Assembly (NCBI GenBank): GCA_030527205.1
Contig: JAUNBG010000014.1
Coordinates: forward strand, 1 to 64,000
Direction: 5' to 3'
From: Planctomycetia bacterium
GTDB taxonomy: Bacteria > Planctomycetota > Planctomycetia > Pirellulales > Thermoguttaceae
DNA: 64,000 bases
Shown: piece by piece, positions 9,332-16,983 of the stretch
How positions within the stretch are numbered: the first letter of the stretch is position 1
Layout: each line of letters starts with the position of its first letter
Notes under the pieces: generated by a model
What the model saw: the letters and a program-made list of their open reading frames with translations, nothing else
Databases searched by the model: none
Told to the model about the DNA's origin: nothing
Program-made: the position numbers and the translations under genes

Positions 9332-9541
9332 TCAATATGATTCGATATAACCTCCGTTTGTCGAATCATTATTCAAATTCAAATCTGTTCCTCCCGAAGC
9401 GTTGGGGGCACAACAAGGACAATAACGGGCAATATATAAAAGGGCGAAAATGTCCCAAACGATTCCGATATAAAAAATCAAGCGACCGACAAAAACGATA
9501 AAATAAGCGATCGAAAAAGTTAAATAAAGGATTCAATCCAT
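9332..9541 (-). pseudogene. Small membrane-protein frame with an early TGA
   Basis: Open for 66 codons from 9532 down to the TGA at 9332. It encodes a hydrophobic span (TFSIAYFIVFVGRLIFYIGI, then VWDIFALLYIARYCPCCAPN) and a polar Gly/Asn tail ending GGYIESY. An ATG at 9541-9539 in the same frame is followed by one Asp codon and then a TGA. Either one base change (TGG to TGA) has killed a small gene or translation starts at a later non-ATG codon. The codon choice and PCCAPN motif look protein-like, but I recognise no family. Such paired-helix, Cys-rich small proteins have no assignable role. Confidence 0.35.
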
Positions 9542-9606
9542 CCAAACTTTATAACCAAATCGGGATTTTAACCGACTCAATATAAAACAACAGAAAAAGT
9601 GAACCA

Positions 9607-9762
9607 ATGAAAAAGCAAAAGACAAAATGGGTTGCCTGGTTATTGCTTGGAATTATGATTATTTCCGTAACTTCATTTTCCGGTTGCCATTTATTTCCCA
9701 AAAAAGAGAATGAGTCGCGAACTGTTGGCGACTTTCTTGCGGATGAAAAACCGTCTTGGTAA
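9607..9762 (+). CDS. Small lipoprotein (51 aa)
   Basis: ATG at 9607, TAA at 9760. It has a lysine-rich start (MKKQKTK), a hydrophobic core (WVAWLLLGIMIISVTSF) and a lipobox-like SGC with Cys27, so a mature lipoprotein of only 25 residues is predicted, ending TVGDFLADEKPSW. Comparable very short lipoproteins with a conserved DFL/M..P tail are common in planctomycetes, but none has a known function (from memory, unchecked). A TCGGGAT...AGTGAACCA stretch upstream gives only a weak ribosome site. An antisense frame over the same bases is not credible. Confidence 0.55.
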   Translation: MKKQKTKWVAWLLLGIMIISVTSFSGCHLFPKKENESRTVGDFLADEKPSW

Positions 9763-10036
9763 CTCAAAAACAAAATAATCCAACCAATTAACCCATCGTT
9801 CGCATTTTATTGTTTTATCGCGGCAAAATTCATAAAATCTTCACAAATTCTGAAACAATTCGTCATAATGAAAAATCGTTTTCTGTTTTCGTCATTTCAA
9901 TCTTTAATCAGAAAAAGATGAGTCGGCGAAAACAAGAAACTTAGTTCAAAGATCATTGCGATATTGTTTTATTAAACAATTTCCTTCAAAACTTTGATTA
10001 GATTGCCTTGTCAGGAAAAAAATCAAATAATATTGA

Positions 10037-11836
10037 TTACAAATTTTCAAAAATATTATCGCCAAACGGATTGTCTTCATCTAAATCGTTATTATCGAAA
10101 TCGACTTCATTCTCTGTTTCATTCGACTCAGAATCGCCAAACGGATCAGCAATTTCAGATATCGTTTCAGCGTCTTCTGCGCTTGGAACTGTTGGCAACG
10201 GAGCAGCTTCTTCTGTTGTTTCGGCAGAAGCGTTGGGAGAAGCGGTTTGAACTTTCGTCGGCGTTAAAGCAGGAGAGTTCGGAGCGGTTGGCGGGTCCAA
10301 CAAACTTCTTCCCCATCGCTCCGTCATTTCAAGAGATAACTGTTTCGCATATTCGCTGCGAGTTGGTCGATATCGAATCGGTTTTTCCTGCTGTATTTCA
10401 TGCATGCATTGAACCAGCCCATCTTCTGAGACAAAAAAAAGTCGATCCGTTTCCGAATTATAAATAACTTCTGTTTCTCCGTCCAACGACAACGATTGAA
10501 TTCGTTTTCCATTCGTTTTATTTAAAATAACCAAATTGCCCATTCGATCAATTACATAAAGTCGATTTTTGGAAACGGCAACAGGCTTTTTGATTTCTGG
10601 CGCAACCCATTTTTCTGTTCCGTATTTCAACGAAACGGAAAAAAGAAAACCTTTCGCAGAAGGAATATAGCAAAATTCGCCATCGCTGATGATTGAATCC
10701 TCAATCGCCGAACCTGTTTGAAATTGCCAACAGAGGTCGCCAGAAACGTCATTGACCGCATAAACATATCCCATATTGCTGCCGCACAAAATCATTCCGC
10801 CTTCCGGAACCAAATTCGTTTTCGAGGGTTGATTGGATTGCTTTTCGTCCGATTCATTTGAATTTTCTTTTTTATCTCCCGCCAAAATGAATCGCGTGCA
10901 TTCATCCTTGGGAACAAATAACGGACGAGCTGCAATATTATTGGGCTCCTCAACTTCTCGACTTCCGATTCGTTTGGCATTGACATACATCAATTGAGGA
11001 GCAACTGAAATCCGATAAACCAACTCCAATGCGTTGCGATCAAGAATCAGGTTTTTATAAGCCATACGACCAATTAACAGCCAACCGTTATTGGTTGTCC
11101 AGCAAACATAATCATTATCAACGCTTTGCGTCGTTAAATAAGGTTGTTGAAACGACAATCCCAAAAGCGGACACGAATTGATATCCCGATCTTCGATGCT
11201 CCGTAAGCGATACTGAACGGGCGTCACTTGATTTTCTTCATTGATGATTTGTTGCTTAACTTCGTCGCTTAAATTGAGCGATTGACGAATTTTTTGCAGT
11301 TCATAAATCGTATCAAGATCGTTTGCCAAACGAACGTCCTGTTCAATCGGAAGCGCTAACATTCGTTCCGAAACCATCGGAACAAAAACATAACGTTCGC
11401 TCAACTGAGGCCCCCCGGACGGATTGCCATTAAGAGCCTTTTCCAAAAGAAGTTTGCCATTAAAACGATCAAAGAGATAAAGCGTTGTTCCATTAATAAT
11501 GCCGACAACTTTGCTATTGGCTGACGCCGCTGTTGTAAAAAGATATCCCAAACCAAAGCGACGCTGCCAAATCGTTGTCCCAGTATCGGCGTTAATGGTT
11601 TGAATCGTTCCGCCATCTGTTACAACAAAAAGAACGTTGTCCACAATTGTTACATGAACAATTTTTTCTTTTCCTATATTCAAATTGACTTGAGTGAACC
11701 AGCTTCGCGTCATTCCAATCGACTCCGCTTCTTGAACGGAATAAAGTCTCGATTGTTTATTCAATGCTTGAACGGTCGCAGGAATTTGTAATCCAATCAC
11801 TAAAAGGATAAGAAAGATATTTCTATACTGTTTCAT
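10037..11836 (-). CDS. Secreted PQQ-type beta-propeller protein
   Basis: 599 aa. A signal peptide (FLILLVIGLQIPATVQA) is followed by repeated beta-propeller blades with the PQQ/BamB pattern: VVTDGGTIQTINADTGTTIWQRRFG, YLFDRFNGKLLLEK, YVYAVNDVSGDLCWQFQTGS, FLFSVSLKYGTEKWVAP and LVILNKTNGKRIQSL. It probably works outside the cytoplasmic membrane as a protein-binding scaffold, since no PQQ-enzyme active-site residues are obvious. The last 35 residues are acidic with repeated DPFGD/NPFGD motifs, an unusual tail. It is a single gene with long flanking gaps. An enzymatic PQQ dehydrogenase is less likely. Confidence 0.82.
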   Translation of the reverse strand: MKQYRNIFLILLVIGLQIPATVQALNKQSRLYSVQEAESIGMTRSWFTQVNLNIGKEKIVHVTIVDNVLFVVTDGGTIQTINADTGTTIWQRRFGLGYLFTTAASANSKVVGIINGTTLYLFDRFNGKLLLEKALNGNPSGGPQLSERYVFVPMVSERMLALPIEQDVRLANDLDTIYELQKIRQSLNLSDEVKQQIINEENQVTPVQYRLRSIEDRDINSCPLLGLSFQQPYLTTQSVDNDYVCWTTNNGWLLIGRMAYKNLILDRNALELVYRISVAPQLMYVNAKRIGSREVEEPNNIAARPLFVPKDECTRFILAGDKKENSNESDEKQSNQPSKTNLVPEGGMILCGSNMGYVYAVNDVSGDLCWQFQTGSAIEDSIISDGEFCYIPSAKGFLFSVSLKYGTEKWVAPEIKKPVAVSKNRLYVIDRMGNLVILNKTNGKRIQSLSLDGETEVIYNSETDRLFFVSEDGLVQCMHEIQQEKPIRYRPTRSEYAKQLSLEMTERWGRSLLDPPTAPNSPALTPTKVQTASPNASAETTEEAAPLPTVPSAEDAETISEIADPFGDSESNETENEVDFDNNDLDEDNPFGDNIFENL

Positions 11837-12554
11837 TTTTCAACCTTATGAATATTGAGGAAATCAGGAGCTTGTCAACTTTCCTGACGATACGCAATAT
11901 TGTTCTGTTATAACCTGACGAATACTTCTTGATATCGAACAGTTCTTTTTCAGAAAGACCGCTTATTCTATGATAATCAGAAAAACGCGGAAAGGAAACA
12001 GTTTTTTGAGAATTTTAAGAAAATTTTAAAAGAAAGGGACAATTAAAACGATTATAGCAACGTTTCGCTGATTATTTGGCCAATTCGAGCAAATATTCTT
12101 TTGATTTAATCAAGTTTTAAACAAAAAATTGTCAACTATTCAGAAAAAAGAGCAAATTCATTCAGACTCAACAAACATATTAAATCCATTTTTTTTCAGG
12201 AAATTTAGTTTGATGAAAAACGGAAATAACATCTCAAAAAGTTTGATGACTCAAAATGAAATTGTCAAGATGTTGCCCCCAATAATGTCAACTGTTTGTC
12301 CTGAAGAAAAAAGACAATATATCGATATCAAAGGGATATTTTAGGAATTTCAATCGTTCCTTATAAAAGAACTGAATCCAAAATGCTTTGCTATATTCCC
12401 CAGATTATCAAAATCTTCCTTGCAAAAATTTGTCTCGAACGAAAAATGCTTCGAAAAAAATGAACCGAATCCATTTTTTCCGAGCAAAATAATCAAGAAA
12501 GTTCGATTGTATTGACCGTTTCTGTTTTAGGAATAATAACGTTCGCAGAAAAAC
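11837..12554. other. Long intergenic region, nothing supported
   Basis: 718 bp, strongly AT-rich. A 71-codon + frame at 12129-12344 is present but has no ribosome site and no recognisable motif, so I do not call it. No repeat-family member was found here. Confidence 0.5.
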
Positions 12555-13097
12555 TCAATAATTTTCCGCTTTAATCAGAAAATAGCCTTGCGGATGTTGG
12601 CAAACTGGACAAACTTCCGGAGCTTTTTGACCGACAACAATATGACCGCAATTAGCGCATTGCCAAATGGTATCCCCTTCGCGCGAAAAGACGATTCCGT
12701 TTTCGATATTGGCCAAAAGCTTACGATAACGTTCTTCATGTTCCTTTTCAATCGCGGCAACTTTTTCGAAAAGGAAAGCGATGTCATCGAAACCTTCTGC
12801 CTTGGCTGTTTTGGCAAACCCGGCATACATATCGGTCCATTCATAATTTTCGCCTGCGGCTGCGTCTTTCAAATTCTCCGTCGTCTCTGGAACGCCGCCG
12901 TTATGAAGCAATTTGAACCAGATTTTCGCATGCTCTTTTTCATTATTTGCCGTTTCTTCAAAAAGAGCTGCAATTTGATTATAACCTTCTTTTTTTGCTT
13001 TACTGGCATAATAGGTATATTTGTTACGAGCTTGAGATTCGCCGGCAAATGCTGCCATCAAATTCGCTTCCGTTTGACTTCCCTTGAGTTGAGCCAT
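12555..13097 (-). CDS. rbr: Rubrerythrin
   Basis: 180 aa with the two-domain layout of classical rubrerythrin. Residues 1-140 are the four-helix diiron ferritin-like domain with [33 protein letters not shown] and [14 protein letters not shown], which supply the Glu and His iron ligands. Residues 145-180 are a rubredoxin-like knuckle, CANCGH...[11 protein letters not shown]. It reduces hydrogen peroxide in the cytoplasm with electrons from NAD(P)H via a rubredoxin or flavoprotein, a marker of anaerobic or microaerophilic life. A GGGGAAAG ribosome site sits just before the ATG. It is monocistronic, with a roughly 780-bp gap upstream. Confidence 0.96.
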   Translation of the reverse strand: MAQLKGSQTEANLMAAFAGESQARNKYTYYASKAKKEGYNQIAALFEETANNEKEHAKIWFKLLHNGGVPETTENLKDAAAGENYEWTDMYAGFAKTAKAEGFDDIAFLFEKVAAIEKEHEERYRKLLANIENGIVFSREGDTIWQCANCGHIVVGQKAPEVCPVCQHPQGYFLIKAENY

Positions 13098-13238
13098 TAT
13101 TCTTTCCCCTTTTGTTTGAGTCTTTTGTTAAGCAGGGCAATATTCTAAAACTTTTACTTTGTTTGAATTATAGCCAATTTATTTTTTTTGACCAGACTGA
13201 AAATGTAAAAATTAAACGTTTTGATAAATAAACTTTGA

Positions 13239-13311
13239 GGAAATTCTAAAAACCCCTTAGGAGCGCGGATATCTTGTCCGCGTTCCAGTCCTGTTTGTTC
13301 CGCGACGGGGG
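13239..13311 (-). repeat. Broken GGAAGTTCT-family copy joined to another repeat
   Basis: Begins GGAAATTCTAAAAACCCC and contains GCGCGGATATCTTGTCCGCG, a palindromic core. It then runs into GCGTTCCAGTCCTGTTTG and TTCCGCGACGG rather than reaching the opposite terminal arm. That second block recurs at 16474-16506. Confidence 0.6.
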
Positions 13312-13565
13312 CAATTGATAAATAGAAATTAACAGAGCTCTATTCTGTATCGCGAAAGGAAAAATCGGGAAAAAACTGTTCCCAAGATTAATCAGGAAAA
13401 TTTCCGTAACTTAAAAAGTCAAAAAGTCGCCCGATTTGCAACCAGAAGAGATGTTTTTTATTGATACATTATCACAATATTTAATAAACTGCACGCAATT
13501 CATGTTGCTTCAACTTTTTAAAAAAGATGCTCCTTGTCATTTTAAGGACTCTTGTTATACTTAAA

Positions 13566-13631
13566 TAAAATTTTAAAAACCCGATGGGAACACGGACGCC
13601 TCATTCGGATGAACAGGTTTTTAGAACTTCC
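13566..13631 (-). repeat. Short version (66 bp) of the GGAAGTTCT...AGAACTTCC element
   Basis: AAATTTTAAAAACCCGATGG at the left and GGTTTTTAGAACTTCC at the right, with CACGGACGCCTCATTCGGAT inside. Size and inner order match the 65-bp copy at 5654-5718, so this is a second member of a short subclass. Confidence 0.7.
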
Positions 13632-13902
13632 TTTTAATTGATTTAATATTTCATTGTTTACATTATCGAACTTGAGTTCTGATCTGAAAACGTTATTTTA
13701 TTCTGTCAAAAAAGGGGGTTTTCGATTCTTCTGTTGTACACAAATCTTTTTGTTCATTATCAAGCAACAATGATAATATTTTCTGTTAATTAATTTTGGT
13801 GTCAAAAAACAATTTTAACGACAAATTCAATTTTTTCCCAACGAAAACAAAATAGGGATTCGTCGAGAGATCAACCAATTGAATTTAGAAAGCCTTCCCA
13901 AG

Positions 13903-15453
13903 ATGCAAACCCGTTCTTCAACAAAACGACAGCTGATACGAAATATCGGAAGCAATTGGAGCGCAATGGTCATAGCCGGGCTTGCCAGTTTTATTATGCT
14001 TCCGATCAATTTAAAATATTTGGGCAAGGAAGTTTATGGGATTTCCATTTTAGCGACATCATTTCTAACGATGTTTCAATTTTTGAGTTTTGGACTTTCG
14101 CCGACTCTTCTTCGTTTTTTTTCAAACGCAATAAATAAAGACGACAAAACAGAAATCGAGAACATTGCCAGCACTTCGATCTTTATTTTAGGGGGATTAG
14201 GCTGCCTGGGAGCTATAATTTTTCTTGTTTCCTATCCGAATTTTCTTTCTTTCTATGAAATTCCGAAAACTTATCATTTGAGTCTTTTTATTCTGTTTTT
14301 GGTTATGGCCTTCGGTTTTTGGGAAACTTTTTATCTGATTCCTTTTTACGCTCTGATTCAAGGAAGCAATCGATTTGACAGCGCAAGTTTGAATCGGATT
14401 ATTGCCGTTCTTTTACGCGTCTCGATGTTATATTGCGGATATAAAATTTTGACTCCTTCGCTCCTGGTTATTGCTTTGGCGTTATTGACGGAATCGATAT
14501 TTCGGCTCTGTTTTGTTCAACTTTTAGCGTTTCGTTTGCATGGAAAAAGAGCTTTTTTTCAGTTCAAAAATCTTTCTCTGCGAATGATTCCCGCTCTTTT
14601 TTCGTTTAGTCTTTTGACTCTTATCGACTCGACCTGTTACAGTGCCGCCTACCAAATTCCGATTTTGATTATTGGCAAGGTTATGGACAAAGAAATGGTT
14701 GCGGCTTTTTATCCTGCGATTTTATTTAGTTCCTTTTTTTCATCCATTATTCGAATGGCTGTCATTCCATTTGTTCCTCTTGCGAGTAAAAATGCGATTC
14801 AGCAAGGGGGCAACAGCTTGGGCAAATGGTCGATTTGGATTGGTGAATTGGTTGCCTTTGTTGCGATTTGTCTTTCGATGATCGTTATTATTTCCTTAAA
14901 AGAGTTAATTCCGATCTGGATAGACGACGAGTCTTTAGCCTGGACAAGTCGAACAATTGTCGTTTTAACGGTTGGCGCGGTCATTGCGGCCATTCAAGGA
15001 GTCAATTATAATTTAGCCTTGGGCGCCAGTACAATTGTTCCGTGTGCTGTCAGCCGTATTGTCGTTGTCATTTTAACCTCAATGGGAACGTTTTTGGGAA
15101 CAACTTTTTGGAATTGGTCGATTTTGCAAGTCGCGTTTTGCATTGCGATTGTTTTCGTTACAAGAACCGTTGTTTTGGATTATATTTATTCCCGTCTTTT
15201 TCGCTATCGATTTCTGCATTATATCTGGAACGTCTATGGAAAAACGACGCTTATCGCGATTCCCTTCATTATTTTGGGACTCTGGCTCAAGTCGCATTTG
15301 CCATTTCAATTAAGTATGATCGGCATTATCGTTTATGACGGCGTTTTTGCTCTTTCTTATTTAATCATTAGCTGGGTTTTTGTCTTGAACAAAGAACTTA
15401 AAATGGCTATTTCGGATGTTATTCCTTTCAAAAAATATTTTATAAAGCGTTAA
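13903..15453 (+). CDS. Polysaccharide flippase (MOP/Wzx-like)
   Basis: 516 aa from the ATG at 13903; an in-frame TTG at 13879 is an alternative start, and neither has a strong ribosome site. About 12-14 membrane helices begin right after TKRQLIRNIGSNWSAMVI, the usual opening of oligosaccharide flippases. The pattern LASFIMLPINLKYLGKEVYGISIL is typical of the polysaccharide transporter family. It should flip lipid-linked glycan units across the cytoplasmic membrane. No glycosyltransferases are next to it, so the glycan is unknown. The next gene in the same direction, 1.5 kb on, is an MsbA-like exporter; the gap is filled with transposon debris. Confidence 0.83.
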   Translation: MQTRSSTKRQLIRNIGSNWSAMVIAGLASFIMLPINLKYLGKEVYGISILATSFLTMFQFLSFGLSPTLLRFFSNAINKDDKTEIENIASTSIFILGGLGCLGAIIFLVSYPNFLSFYEIPKTYHLSLFILFLVMAFGFWETFYLIPFYALIQGSNRFDSASLNRIIAVLLRVSMLYCGYKILTPSLLVIALALLTESIFRLCFVQLLAFRLHGKRAFFQFKNLSLRMIPALFSFSLLTLIDSTCYSAAYQIPILIIGKVMDKEMVAAFYPAILFSSFFSSIIRMAVIPFVPLASKNAIQQGGNSLGKWSIWIGELVAFVAICLSMIVIISLKELIPIWIDDESLAWTSRTIVVLTVGAVIAAIQGVNYNLALGASTIVPCAVSRIVVVILTSMGTFLGTTFWNWSILQVAFCIAIVFVTRTVVLDYIYSRLFRYRFLHYIWNVYGKTTLIAIPFIILGLWLKSHLPFQLSMIGIIVYDGVFALSYLIISWVFVLNKELKMAISDVIPFKKYFIKR

Positions 15454-15500
15454 TCAAAAAGCTCAATCTAAACTTTCCTCTTGTAACTTTCAACTTTATT

Positions 15501-16395
15501 TAGTCGCCCCAGAAAAACTTCTGTTGAAGATAATTGGTCAAGCGTTTTCGGCGTTTACGCGGCTACAAACGCTTTGGTTCGAACTGACGAACGTTTCTTG
15601 CTGAAAACGACGAAAAACCTTGTTTTTGAGGGAAATTTTATATAAATCTCTGGAGCTGGCGCGATTTGTTTGATACATACAATATCTTTGATTCAATATT
15701 GAAGTCTCGCAACGTCGTCGCCAACCCAAAATCCAAGACTTAAAGAATTGACGCGGTCGAATTGTTCGCGAGAACGACGATTTTACGGTCCGCTTTCCGG
15801 AAATTTGCAAATGTTTTTGGATCAAACGCAGCGTCTTATTTTGCAAGAGAAGAACAGCAAGGACAAGCTGTATTCCCTTTCGGAACCGGAAGTTGCCTGT
15901 ATTTTTTAAGGCAAATCACGAATAAAAAACAAATTGGGTCAAAAAGGTTGGAATCGTCGTTAGCAATCGTAAAACCTGGATTTTGAGCCTTCGTCTTTTT
16001 CCTGGAAATCCTTATGACGGACGCGTTTGCGGAATCGATTGACGAAACGAAACGAATTACAGGCGTTAAAGTTAGGGAGATCGCCGTTGACAAAGACTAT
16101 AAGGGACACAATTGCGAAGGTTCGGCGAAAGTTCATGTCGCGGGGAGTTCATATAAAGGGTTGACGCGATGAACGCAAAACGTTCCGCGGCTGGAATGAG
16201 TATGCGCAAGTTATAGAATTTGTTTGCTTTAGGGGAGTTTTTTCGCTTTTTCGAATAAGCGATTCTATTCCAATCTTTTTTTGCGCCTTGGAGACGTTCG
16301 CCGGTTCGAACCGAAACGTTTGTTGTCGCGTAAACGCCGAAAGCGCCGAAACGCTTGACGAATTATCTTCAACGGGAGTTTTTCAGAGGCGACTA
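15501..16395. mobile_element. 895-bp inverted-repeat element containing transposase debris
   Basis: The outer ends are TAGTCGCC (15501) and GGCGACTA (ending 16395). Roughly the first 95-100 bp and the last 100 bp are imperfect inverted copies: TTCTGTTGAAGATAATTGGTCAAGCG at 15519 against CGCTTGACGAATTATCTTCAACGG ending near 16377, and CGGCGTTTACGCG...GTTCGAAC against GTTCGAAC...CGCGTAAACGCCG. The space between holds the C-terminal part of an IS5-like transposase in broken frames. Such long arms are far bigger than the usual IS5 termini, so this may be a foldback element or two nested insertions. Confidence 0.65.
15811..16172 (+). pseudogene. Decayed IS5-family transposase (C-terminal part)
   Basis: Three frames together give the catalytic half of an IS5/IS1182 transposase. 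The pieces are KLYSLSEPEVACI (TAA at about 15907), then GKSRIKNKLGQKGW and GNPYDGRVCGID (TGA), then ETKRITGVKVREIAVDKDYKG followed by HNCEGSAKVHVAGSSYKG and a TGA at 16170. At least two frameshifts or stops make it non-functional. It complements the N-terminal relic at 3890-4174, so both may descend from the same IS type. Confidence 0.8.
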
Positions 16396-16439
16396 CTGGT
16401 TTGTGAATGTTATAAATGGACGTCGGCTGGTTTTTCCAA

Positions 16440-16510
16440 AGAGTCGAGACGACTCATTGGGGCCGTTGCGGACGAGACGTTTGCGTTCCAGTCCTATTTG
16501 TTTCGCGACG
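16440..16510. repeat. Fragment sharing the GCGTTCCAGTCC block with 13281
   Basis: GTTGCGGACGAGACGTTTGCG is followed by GTTCCAGTCCTATTTG and TTTCGCGACGG. The first part resembles the core of the GGAAGTTCT family and the second matches 13281-13311 in reading direction. Terminal arms are absent. Confidence 0.5.
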
Positions 16511-16639
16511 GAAGCAAGCAACAAATGGAATTTTTACAGAGAACCTTCCTTAAAACCGACAGAAAACTTTTCGAAGAAAGGTTTCTTTTCTCCCTTCACA
16601 TATATGAATGATTCAATTTTAAAAAAACGAACAAAAAAA

Positions 16640-16659
16640 GTAACCGTTCACGGAAATTT
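16640..16659 (+). repeat. Terminal inverted repeat of the IS5-like element (left end)
   Basis: GTAACCGTTCACGGAAATTT, identical to the reverse complement of 4242-4261. It has no transposase start after it, so it appears to be a solo end left by deletion. Confidence 0.55.
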
Positions 16660-16983
16660 TTGGAAAACGTTTCCAGGCAGAGAGAGGATTTTTCGTATGC
16701 GATTATACTTTTGAATTACAGACTGCAAAAAACGTTGTGAATGTCAATCATTTTATTGAAAAAAGTCAGAATTATTGAAAAGAGTCAGAAAATTTTTTCA
16801 ACAGTTAAAAAAGAAGAAAGGGTCAGTTCGTCTTAAAGAGTTAGGGAATCAAGAAAATTGTGCTGGTATTCATTCGAGGACATCGAAATTGCTCTTTTGT
16901 TTCATTGATTTTTTTGTTATAATCGGAAAATTTTATATAAAAAGACGAATGTTAGTTTTCGAAATCAATAAGAATGGTTTAAA

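Larger units (their letters stand above)
13098..13902. other. Intergenic region with two repeat elements
   Basis: About 800 bp between divergent rubrerythrin and flippase genes. It holds a broken repeat copy at 13239-13311 and a short complete copy at 13566-13631 of the GGAAGTTCT family. The remainder is AT-rich with no gene. Confidence 0.6.

Noticed and set aside
9533-9535. TGA read as Trp (recoded genetic code)
   Set aside because: Several well-supported genes end with TGA (for example MerR and the SDR), so TGA is a working stop here.
9549-9773. 74-codon minus frame overlapping the small lipoprotein
   Set aside because: It is antisense to a frame with a clear signal and lipobox and has no supporting start signal.
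12129-12344. 71-codon + frame between the beta-propeller and rubrerythrin genes
   Set aside because: No ribosome site, no recognisable motif, and very AT-rich with a composition like the surrounding spacer.
15538-16714. Several 60-120-codon frames in the transposon debris
   Set aside because: The recognisable transposase peptide runs through other frames; these frames only cross inverted-repeat arms.
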